From NCBI GenBank assembly GCA_002839795.1, contig PGYS01000004.1:1-55681 (forward strand): a DNA stretch of 55,681 nt. Reading direction: 5' to 3'. This stretch comes from Ignavibacteriae bacterium HGW-Ignavibacteriae-3 (GTDB lineage: Bacteria > Bacteroidota > Ignavibacteria > Ignavibacteriales > Melioribacteraceae). Below are positions 1 to 8,525 of this stretch, one piece after another; positions within the stretch are counted from its first letter, which is position 1; each line of letters begins with the position of its first letter. The translations under genes were made by a program, and so were the position numbers. The notes below the pieces were generated by a model that saw nothing but the letters and a program-made list of their open reading frames with translations, was not told the origin of the DNA and did not search any database.

Positions 1-267
1 ATCGCTCTTGTTTTCTTTTTCTGGCAATATAACGTGATCATTAAAGAGGAAGAGGGATTTCTCAGGTCAAAATACGGCAAAAGTTACGAAGATTATTGTG
101 CATCCGTTCCTAAATTAATTCCGAGTTTCAGTAAATATAAAAATCCAGGCCTTGAACAGCCCTTGTATCAATTGAAGAAAGGTATTCGTTCAGAGAGGAG
201 AACTTTTCAGGCCTTCGGAATAATAGTTTTAATAATAGTTGTACGTTATTTGTTGAGTTCAAATTGA
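1..267 (+). CDS. Isoprenylcysteine carboxylmethyltransferase-family protein, C-terminal part
   Basis: The reading frame is open from the first base, so the 5' end lies outside the window. The visible 88 residues begin with the end of a membrane helix. The pattern E-E-x-F-L-x-x-x-Y-G-x-x-Y-x-x-Y-C-x-x-V-P-x-x-I-P follows, typical of the C-terminus of the ICMT/phospholipid methyltransferase membrane family. A hydrophilic linker and a further hydrophobic segment (IIVLIIVV) then extend past the usual end of such proteins. In this family the C-terminal part helps bind SAM; the substrate of bacterial members is mostly unknown. Its TGA stop overlaps the TTG start of lpxB by four bases, so it is probably translationally coupled to the lipid A genes. 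The family call rests only on this short C-terminal motif. Confidence 0.65.
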   Translation: MALVFFFWQYNVIIKEEEGFLRSKYGKSYEDYCASVPKLIPSFSKYKNPGLEQPLYQLKKGIRSERRTFQAFGIIVLIIVVRYLLSSN

Positions 268-1403
268 AAAAGAAATTAATGATAATTGCCGGAGAAGCAT
301 CCGGTGATCTTCACGGCTCAAGTTTAATAACAGAATTGAAACGGTTAGAACCGTCGATGGAAATATTTGGAATTGGCGGCGATAAAATGATCTCCGCAGG
401 GATGAACGCTCAGTTTAACATAAGACAGATGGCGTTCTTAGGGTTCATTGAAGTTTTGAGACATTTACCGTTTATAAGCAGGGTAAGAAAAGAATTGCTT
501 CAGAAAATTGCCTTGGAGAATATTGAAACTGTGGTACTTATTGATTACCCCGGGTTTAACCTGAACCTGGCCAAAAAACTTAAAGAACGGGGAGTAAAGG
601 TTATATACTTTATATCTCCCCAAGTATGGGCCTGGGGAAAAGGAAGAATCGACCGGATAAGAGAGTTAGTCGATCTTATGATAGTTGTTTTCCCGTTCGA
701 GGAAAAAATGTACCGGAAGTACGGCGTCAATGTTGCCTATTCCGGACATCCTTTAATTGAACACGCTGCTAATTATTCATTTCTGTCAAAAGAAGAGTTG
801 TACGAAAAACTCGGCCTTGAGAAAGAAAAAGAAATTTTATTGCTCTTGCCGGGAAGCAGGAAACATGAGATTGACAAAATTTTTCCGGCCTGCATATCAG
901 CCGCTGAGAAACTTTGCGCGGAATTTAATTTGCAGACTGTTATAGCATGTTCCGAAAATATTGATGAACATATTTTTCAGGATCTTACCGGTATAACTAA
1001 TTATAAATTGGCAAAGGGATTTACATACGACCTATTAAAACATTCACATTTTGGGATTATTAAATCGGGCACTTCCACGCTTGAAGCTGCTTTGTTCCGG
1101 CTTCCGTTTATCGTTGTTTATAAAACCAATTTTATTACATATGTATTGGGTAGAATACTTGTACAGATAAAAAATATTGCTATGGCTAACATAATTCTTG
1201 AAGAAAACGTAATTGATGAGCTTATACAATATGATGTAAACGATGAAAATATCTTTTTGAAAAGCAGCGCGATCTTGGGAGACGAAGAAAAGTATAATTC
1301 AATTAGACGAAAGCTTGGTTTGATAAACGAAAAACTGGGCGGACCCGGAGCTTCAGCGAAAGCCGCCGGTTTAATATTTGCGCGGTTGAATGAAACTAAC
1401 TGA
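264..1403 (+). CDS. lpxB: Lipid-A-disaccharide synthase
   Basis: LpxB condenses UDP-2,3-diacylglucosamine with lipid X to give the lipid A disaccharide at the inner membrane (GT19 family). The 379 residues match the usual length. Visible family motifs are GEASGD at 10-15, DYPGFN at 94-99, SPQVWAWGKGR at 118-128, FPFE at 143-146, GHPL at 161-164, LLPGSRKHEI at 194-203 and SGTSTLEAAL at 268-277. The start used is TTG at 264, overlapping the upstream stop; an in-frame ATG at 279 would give a protein five residues shorter and still keep GEASGD. The next gene begins 14 bases before the lpxB stop. With the DUF374 acyltransferase and lpxK it forms a lipid A operon, good evidence for an outer membrane with lipopolysaccharide or lipooligosaccharide. 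Confidence 0.96.
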   Translation: MKKKLMIIAGEASGDLHGSSLITELKRLEPSMEIFGIGGDKMISAGMNAQFNIRQMAFLGFIEVLRHLPFISRVRKELLQKIALENIETVVLIDYPGFNLNLAKKLKERGVKVIYFISPQVWAWGKGRIDRIRELVDLMIVVFPFEEKMYRKYGVNVAYSGHPLIEHAANYSFLSKEELYEKLGLEKEKEILLLLPGSRKHEIDKIFPACISAAEKLCAEFNLQTVIACSENIDEHIFQDLTGITNYKLAKGFTYDLLKHSHFGIIKSGTSTLEAALFRLPFIVVYKTNFITYVLGRILVQIKNIAMANIILEENVIDELIQYDVNDENIFLKSSAILGDEEKYNSIRRKLGLINEKLGGPGASAKAAGLIFARLNETN

Positions 1404-2049
1404 AAAACAAAGAAATATTTTACGATTTATCGGAATTCGTTTCGCAAGTTTTGCGATCAGATTGCTCATAAAAACATTGCGCATCAGCGTCGTAAACGGT
1501 GAGAACATAACTCAGGCGGCAAAAGATAATAATAATTTCGTCTGCGCATTCTGGCACGGGTCCATGATGATTGGCTGGTATATACATCGTCAGAACAATG
1601 CCGCGGCATTGGTAAGTATGAGCAGGGACGGAGATGTTCTCGCAGCCATTCTTGAGAAATGGAAGTACAATGTGCTGAGAGGATCTAGTTCCACCGGCGG
1701 AAATGACGCCCTGACAGGTATGGTGCTACTGCTGAGAGAAGGTTATACACTTGCAATTACTCCTGATGGTCCTCGAGGGCCGATTTACAAAATGAAGGCC
1801 GGCGCCATTATATCGGCAAAGAGATCTAATGTGCCCCTTTATCTTGTCGGAATTGGCATTAAGAAAAAAATCAAACTGAAAAGCTGGGACCATTTTGAAA
1901 TACCGTTTCCTTTCAGCCGTGTTCTTGTTATCTATTCCGATCCGATACTGATGGATGAAAATCTAAGTTATGAGGAAACAAACCAGAAAATAATTAACTG
2001 CGAAACGTTGTTGAACAAACTGCAGAAGGATGCCGAAAAACTTTGTTAG
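1390..2049 (+). CDS. DUF374-type lysophospholipid/lipid A acyltransferase
   Basis: This 219-residue protein belongs to the DUF374 branch of the LPLAT acyltransferases. The motifs are FWHG at 54-57 (a variant of the H-x4-D acyltransferase site), SRDGD at 78-82, RGSSSTGG at 97-104 and TPDGPRGP at 124-131. An N-terminal amphipathic or membrane-anchoring stretch lies at about 10-35. It sits between lpxB and lpxK, overlapping the former by 14 bases and the latter by 7. This placement suggests it adds an acyl chain to lipid A or its precursor, in place of a classical LpxL. The family assignment is firm from the motifs; the acceptor and acyl donor are inferred from position only. Confidence 0.88.
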   Translation: MKLTEKQRNILRFIGIRFASFAIRLLIKTLRISVVNGENITQAAKDNNNFVCAFWHGSMMIGWYIHRQNNAAALVSMSRDGDVLAAILEKWKYNVLRGSSSTGGNDALTGMVLLLREGYTLAITPDGPRGPIYKMKAGAIISAKRSNVPLYLVGIGIKKKIKLKSWDHFEIPFPFSRVLVIYSDPILMDENLSYEETNQKIINCETLLNKLQKDAEKLC

Positions 2050-3092
2050 AATTTGTTAAAATATTATTATCACCTGTGGCAGTTGTATATTCCGTTATCA
2101 CTAAAATCCGGAATTGGCTCTTTGACAAAAACATTTTTCCTTCTACAAAAGTTAAAGCCAGAGTTGTTTCAGTAGGCAATTTAACTGTCGGCGGCTCCGG
2201 AAAGACACCGGCAGTAATGATGATTGCGGAGATGCTTAAAACGAAAGGAATAAAAGTTGGGCTTTTAAGTCGCGGTTACGGCAGAAACTCATTGGGATAT
2301 GTATTCGCAAGCGATGGAAAATCAATGAAAGTTACAGTTGACCAGTGCGGTGATGAAATGTATTTCATGGCGGATGAACTTAAATTGCCGGCAGCAGTAG
2401 CTGAGCGCCGAGTGTCGGGGGCCCGGAATTTCATTAAAGATTCGAATATAGAAACTATTGTGCTCGACGATGCGTTTCAGCATCGATGGATATATAGGGA
2501 TCTTGATGTTGTCATTTTTGATCAGAGATTTTTAGACATGTCCCAGAAATTGGAACAACGGATACTTCCGATTGGTTCTATGAGAGAAAGTTTTAAGTCC
2601 CTTGACAGGGCTGATGTTATTATCATTAACAGAAAATTTTCGGATAAAATTGAAATTCCTGAAAAGCTCAAGAAATATTTTGAAGGGAAAATTATTTTTA
2701 CCGGTTATTATGAGGCCGTAGGAATTTTTGATGTTAAGACTCACCATTTTTTTGAAATGAGCGAATTTCAGGGACAGAAGAGTCTCGTTGTTTGCGGTGT
2801 TGCGCGGCCTTTCTCTTTTCTAAATGTACTCGAGAAAAACAAAATAGATTTTACGAATAAGATGATCTTTGATGATCATAAAAATTATTCCCTTAATGAA
2901 GTACAGCTTATAAGAAAGAAATTTTATGATACAAATGCATATTCCGTCTTAACTACTCAAAAAGATGCGGTAAAATTCATTCAGTATTCAAAAGAACTGG
3001 ACGACATAGACATTTACTATCTGAAAATTGAGCTCCGTCTCGATGATCAGAAAAATTTTAATGATATTATATTTAATTCAATTAATAAATAA
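2043..3092 (+). CDS. lpxK: Tetraacyldisaccharide 4'-kinase
   Basis: LpxK phosphorylates the 4' position of the tetraacyl lipid A disaccharide using ATP, on the inner face of the inner membrane. The 349-residue protein has an N-terminal membrane-associating helix at about 5-25 and the P-loop VGNLTVGGSGKTP at 44-56. LSRGYGR follows at 75-81 and DDAFQHR at 142-148, all hallmarks of the family. The start is TTG at 2043, inside the last codons of the DUF374 gene; no ATG lies closer to the conserved P-loop at a sensible distance. It is the last lipid A gene of this operon. ppdK follows after 22 bases with its own strong ribosome-binding site. Confidence 0.95.
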   Translation: MLEFVKILLSPVAVVYSVITKIRNWLFDKNIFPSTKVKARVVSVGNLTVGGSGKTPAVMMIAEMLKTKGIKVGLLSRGYGRNSLGYVFASDGKSMKVTVDQCGDEMYFMADELKLPAAVAERRVSGARNFIKDSNIETIVLDDAFQHRWIYRDLDVVIFDQRFLDMSQKLEQRILPIGSMRESFKSLDRADVIIINRKFSDKIEIPEKLKKYFEGKIIFTGYYEAVGIFDVKTHHFFEMSEFQGQKSLVVCGVARPFSFLNVLEKNKIDFTNKMIFDDHKNYSLNEVQLIRKKFYDTNAYSVLTTQKDAVKFIQYSKELDDIDIYYLKIELRLDDQKNFNDIIFNSINK

Positions 3093-3114
3093 CAATTATC
3101 GGAGGATAAGTTAA

Positions 3115-5922
3115 ATGGCTAAAGTAACAAATAAGTATGTGTACTATTTTGGCGGAAAACGTGCTGAAGGAAAAGCCACGATGAAAGAACTGCTTGGAGG
3201 CAAAGGAGCTAACCTGGCAGAGATGGTCAATATCGGATTGCCGGTGCCGGCCGGGTTCACAATTACTACCGAAGTCTGCACGGCATATTACAAGAATAAA
3301 AGAAAGTATCCCAAAGAGCTTGAAAAACAGGTAAAGGATGCACTTGTAAAAACTGAAAAAGAGATGGGTGCAAAGTTCGGGGATGATGTAAACCCTCTTT
3401 TAGTCTCAGTTCGTTCCGGCGCTCGTGCTTCTATGCCGGGTATGATGGAAACAATTCTCAATGTTGGATTGAACAACAAAACCCGTGAGGCGTTAATCGC
3501 CAAAACCGGAAATCCGCGCTTTGTTTATGATTCACACCGCCGTCTGATTCAGATGTATTCTGATGTTGTAATGGAAAAAGCTGCCGGCATTGAACCGGCG
3601 GAAGGTAAAGGAGTGCGTCAGCAGCTCGAAAAAGAACTTCATAATATGAAAGAAGCGCGCGGTGCAGTAAATGACACGGATCTAAGTGCCGACGATCTGA
3701 AAGAATTAATCGAGATCTATAAAGCAAAAGTCCAGGAAGTTTTGGGAAAACCATTTCCGGAAGACCCGATGGATCAACTCTGGGGCGCAGTTTCTGCGGT
3801 ATTTCAAAGCTGGATGGGAAAACGGGCAATCTCCTACAGAAGAATTGAAAATATTCCGGATGAATGGGGTACTGCCGTAAACGTTCAATCCATGGTATTT
3901 GGTAATATGGGAGAAACCTCTGCAACGGGTGTTGCTTTCACACGTAATCCTGCGACAGGTGAAAATTATTTTTACGGTGAATGGCTGGCAAATGCACAGG
4001 GTGAGGACGTTGTTGCAGGTATAAGAACTCCTAATCCGATTAATGAAGTGGGAAAGAGCGAGCATACAGCTCATCTGCCCTCACTCGAGATAGCAATGGT
4101 GCCTGCTTATAAACAGCTGCACGCAATACAGCGCTCACTGGAGAAACATTACCGCGACATGCTCGATATCGAATTCACGATTCAGGAAGGTCGTCTGTAC
4201 ATGCTGCAGTGCCGCATTGGAAAAAGAAACGGACCCGCTGCCGTTAAGATGGCAGTCGATATGTTTAAGGAAAAAGTAATTACAAAAGATGAGGCAGTGA
4301 TGCGCGTTCAGCCTTCACAGCTTGATGAACTCCTCCACCCTATCATTGACCCGAAAGTTGAAGTTATTTCATCTATAATAGTCAAAGGATTGCCCGCAGG
4401 TCCCGGTGGTGCGTCTGGTCAGGTTGTATTTTCCGCCAACGATGCTGTCGCTTGGGCTAAACAGGGCAAAAGAGTAATTCTTGTTAGAGAAGAAACCAAT
4501 CCTGAGGACATTGAAGGAATGCGGGCCGCACAGGCAATTCTAACAGGCCGCGGCGGAATGACTTCCCACGCAGCTTTGGTAGCAAGAGGATGGGGAAAAT
4601 GCTGTATTGTTGGTGCAGGGTCTGTTAAAATAAATTATAACGAAAAATATTTTACTGTTGGTGATGTAACTGTTCGTGAAGGCGATTGGCTTACATTAAA
4701 CGGTTCCAAAGGAACTGTCTATCTCGGTGAATTGCCTATGATTAAAGCTGCCGAGGAAAATCCTGATTTCCAGGCTTTTATGAAAATTTGCGACTCAATT
4801 AGAAAATTAAAGGTTAGAACAAATGCCGATACCCCTGAAGATGCTGCCCGTGCGCGCGCATTCGGTGCGGAAGGAATCGGATTGTTCAGAACAGAACATA
4901 TGTTCTACGGAAAACATTCGGAAGAACCATTGTTCAAATTGCGCAAGATGATTCATTCAAACACAGAAGCCGAAAGAAGAAGCGCGCTGGATGAACTATT
5001 TCCACATGTTAAAAACGATGTAAAGGGAACTCTTGAAGCAATGGACGGATATCCGGTTACATTCAGAACCCTCGATCCCCCGCTTCATGAATTTGTACCA
5101 ACCAGAATGGAAGAAAGAGAAAAACTTGCACAGAGCCTGGGAATTTCTCTTGATGAATTAAATAAACGGGCAGATTCTCTGCATGAAAATAATCCAATGA
5201 TGGGTCACCGCGGCGTACGTCTCGGTATAACTTATCCGGAAATTACAGAAATGCAGGTACGTGCAATTTTCGACGCTACTGCTGAATTACTGGCCGAAGG
5301 GAAAAAACCTTTCCCAGAGATCATGATTCCGGTAACATGCCATGTAAATGAAATCAGTCATCAGTATAAGATTGTAAACAAAATTCATGACGAAGTATGC
5401 GCTAAATTCGGACGGAAAAAAATTCCTCATTTAACCGGGACAATGATTGAAATTCCGCGTGCATGTTTAACTGCCGATAAGATTGCCGAAGTCGCACAGT
5501 TCTTCTCATTCGGAACAAACGATTTGACGCAGATGGGATTCGGTTTCTCACGTGATGATATAGGCGGATTCCTTCCGGAATATCTCGAACAGAAAATTCT
5601 TCCCGTCGACCCGTTCCAGACAATAGATCAGGATGCGATAGGAAAATTGATGAAGATTGCGGTTGAAGGCGGAAGAGGTACAAGGCCGGATTTGAAAATT
5701 GGAATTTGCGGAGAACATGGCGGCGAACCGAAATCTGTGGAGTTCTGTCACAAGATCGGATTGAACTATGTCAGTTGTTCTCCTTTCCGTGTTCCTATTG
5801 CACGTCTTGCTGCTGCCCACGCGGTAATTAAGGAGACGAAATCTGTTAAACCGTCAGCAAAAAAATCCTCTGCTAAAAAAGCGGCAAGGAAACCAATTAA
5901 GAAAGTATCTAAAAAGAAGTAA
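3115..5922 (+). CDS. ppdK: Pyruvate, phosphate dikinase
   Basis: PPDK interconverts pyruvate + ATP + Pi and PEP + AMP + PPi in the cytoplasm. The N-terminal ATP-grasp nucleotide-binding part begins with GGKGANLAEM at 28-37. The central swivelling domain carries GRGGMTSHAALVARG with the phosphorylated histidine at 485. The C-terminal TIM barrel contains GTNDLTQM and the catalytic cysteine at 888 (SCSPFRVP). At 935 residues it is longer than the roughly 875 of well-known PPDKs. The last 27 residues (909-935) are a tail with 12 lysines and one arginine plus Ala, Ser and Pro, resembling histone-H1-like tails rather than PPDK. The start has a clear GGAGG site 10 bases upstream of ATG. It follows lpxK closely but is probably functionally separate. 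Confidence 0.97.
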   Translation: MAKVTNKYVYYFGGKRAEGKATMKELLGGKGANLAEMVNIGLPVPAGFTITTEVCTAYYKNKRKYPKELEKQVKDALVKTEKEMGAKFGDDVNPLLVSVRSGARASMPGMMETILNVGLNNKTREALIAKTGNPRFVYDSHRRLIQMYSDVVMEKAAGIEPAEGKGVRQQLEKELHNMKEARGAVNDTDLSADDLKELIEIYKAKVQEVLGKPFPEDPMDQLWGAVSAVFQSWMGKRAISYRRIENIPDEWGTAVNVQSMVFGNMGETSATGVAFTRNPATGENYFYGEWLANAQGEDVVAGIRTPNPINEVGKSEHTAHLPSLEIAMVPAYKQLHAIQRSLEKHYRDMLDIEFTIQEGRLYMLQCRIGKRNGPAAVKMAVDMFKEKVITKDEAVMRVQPSQLDELLHPIIDPKVEVISSIIVKGLPAGPGGASGQVVFSANDAVAWAKQGKRVILVREETNPEDIEGMRAAQAILTGRGGMTSHAALVARGWGKCCIVGAGSVKINYNEKYFTVGDVTVREGDWLTLNGSKGTVYLGELPMIKAAEENPDFQAFMKICDSIRKLKVRTNADTPEDAARARAFGAEGIGLFRTEHMFYGKHSEEPLFKLRKMIHSNTEAERRSALDELFPHVKNDVKGTLEAMDGYPVTFRTLDPPLHEFVPTRMEEREKLAQSLGISLDELNKRADSLHENNPMMGHRGVRLGITYPEITEMQVRAIFDATAELLAEGKKPFPEIMIPVTCHVNEISHQYKIVNKIHDEVCAKFGRKKIPHLTGTMIEIPRACLTADKIAEVAQFFSFGTNDLTQMGFGFSRDDIGGFLPEYLEQKILPVDPFQTIDQDAIGKLMKIAVEGGRGTRPDLKIGICGEHGGEPKSVEFCHKIGLNYVSCSPFRVPIARLAAAHAVIKETKSVKPSAKKSSAKKAARKPIKKVSKKK

Positions 5923-5977
5923 TATAGTTCTGGGAAGCGATGAAAAATCTTTAAATAAATTTAGTTAATAGATCCTG

Positions 5978-6007
5978 CCTGAGGAATTCTGAAGAGTATT
6001 CCTCAGG
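5978..6007 (+). terminator. Perfect 10-bp hairpin after ppdK, possible terminator
   Basis: CCTGAGGAAT at 5978-5987 is exactly complementary to ATTCCTCAGG at 5998-6007, with a 10-base loop. Only a weak T-rich stretch follows (CTTTGTTTA). It lies in the 122-base gap between ppdK and queA and is most simply a weak intrinsic terminator or an mRNA 3'-end stabiliser. An mRNA leader hairpin for queA is an alternative. Confidence 0.4.
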
Positions 6008-6044
6008 TACTCGCTTTGTTTAGAATTTTAAAAGAGGAGAATAG

Positions 6045-7082
6045 ATGAAGTTATCAGAGTTTCAATACAATCTGCCGAAGACGGCAATCGCAAAAAATCC
6101 TGTTTCTCCGCGAGATAAAGCAAAATTAATGGTGTTAAATCGCACTACTGGTGATATTGAACAGAAGAAATTTTCTGATATTGTCGGATTTATGCAGAAG
6201 GGCGATGTTGTTGTAATTAACCAGACCAAAGTAATGCAGGCACGTTTATTCGGCAAGAAAGAACGTACAAACGCAAAGATCGAAGTCTTCGTTCTTCGTG
6301 AATTGAACAAGGAAGAAAACATCTGGGATGTTATTGTCGATCCCGCCAGAAAAGTAAGAATCGGAAATCGGATTTATTTTAATGATAAACTCTGGTGCGA
6401 AGTTATTGATAATACTACTTCAAGAGGAAGAACTGTCCGTTTCAACGAAGATGCCGGTGATATCTTTAAGGCAATCGAAAAAATCGGGCATACACCACTT
6501 CCTCCGTACATTAAAAGGGATGCAGTAGCCTCCGATAAAGATAATTATCAGACAATATTTGCAGAAGTTGATGGATCAGTTGCCGCACCTACAGCCGGGT
6601 TGCATTTCACTCCTTCATTAGTTAAAAAAGCGGAGAAACTCGGTGTTAAGTTCGTCCCTGTTATTCTTCATATCGGCCTTGGTACATTCCGCCCTGTAGA
6701 GGTAGAAGATCTTACAAAACATAGAATGGATTCCGAATATTTTGAGATTCCGGATGAAACAGCTAAAGTTATCAACAAAGCCCTGGATGACAAGAAAAAT
6801 GTTTTTGTTGTTGGAACAAGCACATGCAGAGCTCTTGAAAGCAGCGTAACGGCGGATGGTTTTGCAAAACCGAATTCTGGCTGGACGGATAAATTTATTT
6901 TCCCTCCTTACGAATTCAGAGTTACAAAAAAACTTATTACTAATTTTCATCAGCCGGAATCTACACTGATGATGCTTGCGGCTGCATTCGGCGGTTACGA
7001 TCTTATAATGAAATCTTACAAGAAAGCCTTGAAAGACGGGTATCGGTTCCTGAGTTACGGCGATGCGATGCTTATTATTTAA
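6045..7082 (+). CDS. queA: S-adenosylmethionine:tRNA ribosyltransferase-isomerase
   Basis: QueA transfers and isomerises the ribosyl moiety of SAM to preQ1-modified tRNA, giving epoxyqueuosine at the wobble position. The 345 residues match the family. The N-terminus has the F-x-Y-x-L-P and R-D-x-x-x-L-M-V-L pattern (residues 6-31). HTPLPPYI lies at about 149-156, APTAGLHFT at 181-189, LHIGLGTFRPV at 208-218 and TNFHQPESTLMML near the C-terminus. GAGGAG is well placed ahead of the ATG. The gene opens a plus-strand run with ispD, plsY, gpsA and recG, separated from ppdK by a hairpin. No preQ1 riboswitch was recognised in the leader. Confidence 0.96.
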   Translation: MKLSEFQYNLPKTAIAKNPVSPRDKAKLMVLNRTTGDIEQKKFSDIVGFMQKGDVVVINQTKVMQARLFGKKERTNAKIEVFVLRELNKEENIWDVIVDPARKVRIGNRIYFNDKLWCEVIDNTTSRGRTVRFNEDAGDIFKAIEKIGHTPLPPYIKRDAVASDKDNYQTIFAEVDGSVAAPTAGLHFTPSLVKKAEKLGVKFVPVILHIGLGTFRPVEVEDLTKHRMDSEYFEIPDETAKVINKALDDKKNVFVVGTSTCRALESSVTADGFAKPNSGWTDKFIFPPYEFRVTKKLITNFHQPESTLMMLAAAFGGYDLIMKSYKKALKDGYRFLSYGDAMLII

Positions 7083-7107
7083 TTAGAAGAAAATTTGGAT
7101 CTTTCCG

Positions 7108-7797
7108 ATGAAAATATTCGTAATCATACCTTCGGGGGGAAGCGGAATACGCGCCGGATCGACTTTGCCTAAACAGTATATGCAGTTCGGCGGAAAGGAG
7201 CTGATTGCTTATACAATTGATGTGTTCCAGCAATGCGGCTTGATAGATGAGATTACCATCTCTGCTCAGACAGAATTTTTGGATCTCTTAAAAGATATAA
7301 AAGAGAAATTCTCTTTCACAAAGATCAAAAATATTGTGGAGGGAGGAATCGACAGGCAGCATTCGGTTTTTAATGCACTAACTTCTCTGAATGCGAGTGA
7401 GGATGATTTGATCATTGTTCATGACGCGGTCAGGCCTCTTCTTCCCGCCGCCATTCTGATAAAATCAATTGAAACCGCGAAGGAGTTCGGCAGTGCTGTT
7501 GTTGCTATTAAAGCCAGAGATACTCTCGTCAGGGGCAGCGGTTCGGTCATAAGTTATGCCGAAAGAGAGGAATTCTACTATGTTCAAACTCCCCAGGTGT
7601 TCCGGTACAAAATACTTCTTGAAGCGATGAGAAAGAGCATGTCGGATAATTTCATGGGTACTGATGAATCAATGCTGGTTCACAGAATGGGCCATAGCGT
7701 TAAAATTGTTGATGGCTCCTTTGTTAACTTTAAGATTACGTGCCAGGATGACATTAAACTATTTCGCTTAATTGCCGAAAATAAAGGAGGGGTTTGA
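7108..7797 (+). CDS. ispD: 2-C-methyl-D-erythritol 4-phosphate cytidylyltransferase
   Basis: IspD makes CDP-methylerythritol from MEP and CTP in the non-mevalonate isoprenoid pathway. The 229-residue protein shows the nucleotidyltransferase signature in slightly altered form: PSGGSGIRAG at 8-17 instead of the common A-A-G-x-G-x-R-M-G, then PKQY at 21-24. GGIDRQHSV follows at 79-87, HDAVRP at 105-110 and VQTPQVFR at 159-166. The C-terminus N-x-K-I-T-x-x-D-D is also typical. It follows queA after 25 bases. ispF, a frequent partner, is not beside it in this window. The altered first motif keeps the glycines and the arginine, so I expect an active enzyme. Confidence 0.94.
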   Translation: MKIFVIIPSGGSGIRAGSTLPKQYMQFGGKELIAYTIDVFQQCGLIDEITISAQTEFLDLLKDIKEKFSFTKIKNIVEGGIDRQHSVFNALTSLNASEDDLIIVHDAVRPLLPAAILIKSIETAKEFGSAVVAIKARDTLVRGSGSVISYAEREEFYYVQTPQVFRYKILLEAMRKSMSDNFMGTDESMLVHRMGHSVKIVDGSFVNFKITCQDDIKLFRLIAENKGGV

Positions 7798-7856
7798 TTC
7801 CCTTGTGTCTAAAGTACTTTTTTTCTAAGTTTAGTAACATTTAAGTTGGAAAGCAG

Positions 7857-8525
7857 ATGTTAAACCTCATTTTCGTTATTATACTCTCTTATTTAGCGGG
7901 CTCAATACCTACAAGTATAATTATCAGCAAACTTGTGCGTGGAATAGATATTCGAGAACACGGCAGCGGTAATGCCGGCGGATCCAATGTGTTCAGAATT
8001 CTCGGCTGGAAATATGGAATTCTTGTAATTCTGCTGGACGCATTAAAAGGAGCTCTTGCTGTTATCCTAATCGCCAGATTATATTTGGACAGTTTCCCGT
8101 TTACAAATATTACACCTTTCGATGACTTCACGCTTGTTCAGATTATATGCGGAGTCGTCGCGGTAATGGGACACATATGGACCGTCTTCGCCGGATTTAG
8201 AGGCGGAAAAGGAATAGCAACCGGGCTTGGTGTTCTTATAATGATTGTAACTATTGATATGGCACTTGCTCTCGGTGTATTTTTTCTTGTAGTTTCATTA
8301 TCCAGGTACATTTCGCTGGGCTCAATTGCGGCTGCAATTGCTGTTCCGGTAATTCTTGTAATTCGAGAAAATATCTTCGGAATTGACATTCAGGGATATC
8401 ACACAGTTTTACCATTTACAATTGCTCTTGCATTGCTGGTGATCTATACACACCGCAAAAATATAAACCGAATTATACATGGCAGCGAAAGCAAAATTTC
8501 ATTTGCAAAAAAGAAATCGGTCTAA
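7857..8525 (+). CDS. plsY: Acyl-phosphate:glycerol-3-phosphate acyltransferase
   Basis: PlsY transfers an acyl group from acyl-phosphate to glycerol-3-phosphate, the first step of phospholipid synthesis, in the inner membrane. The 222 residues contain about five hydrophobic helices. The family motifs are SYLAGSIPTS at 11-20, GSGNAGGSNVFRILG at 36-50 (a variant of G-S-G-N-x-G-A-T-N) and the FRGGKGIATGLG glycine-rich loop near 118-130. It ends directly against gpsA with no spacer (TAA followed at once by ATG). This is functionally apt because GpsA makes the PlsY substrate. AAGTTGG precedes the start at modest spacing. Confidence 0.95.
   Translation: MLNLIFVIILSYLAGSIPTSIIISKLVRGIDIREHGSGNAGGSNVFRILGWKYGILVILLDALKGALAVILIARLYLDSFPFTNITPFDDFTLVQIICGVVAVMGHIWTVFAGFRGGKGIATGLGVLIMIVTIDMALALGVFFLVVSLSRYISLGSIAAAIAVPVILVIRENIFGIDIQGYHTVLPFTIALALLVIYTHRKNINRIIHGSESKISFAKKKSV

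Noticed and set aside
3458-3925. Long antisense open frame inside ppdK (155 codons)
   Set aside because: It lies wholly opposite a strongly conserved enzyme, its translation has no domain pattern, and its length follows from codon bias of ppdK. The same applies to antisense frames at 12797-13480 and 14299-14814.
5923-6044. PreQ1 riboswitch ahead of queA
   Set aside because: The leader has one perfect hairpin but none of the conserved preQ1 aptamer features (short stem with an A-rich tail pairing into the loop), so I call it only a possible terminator.
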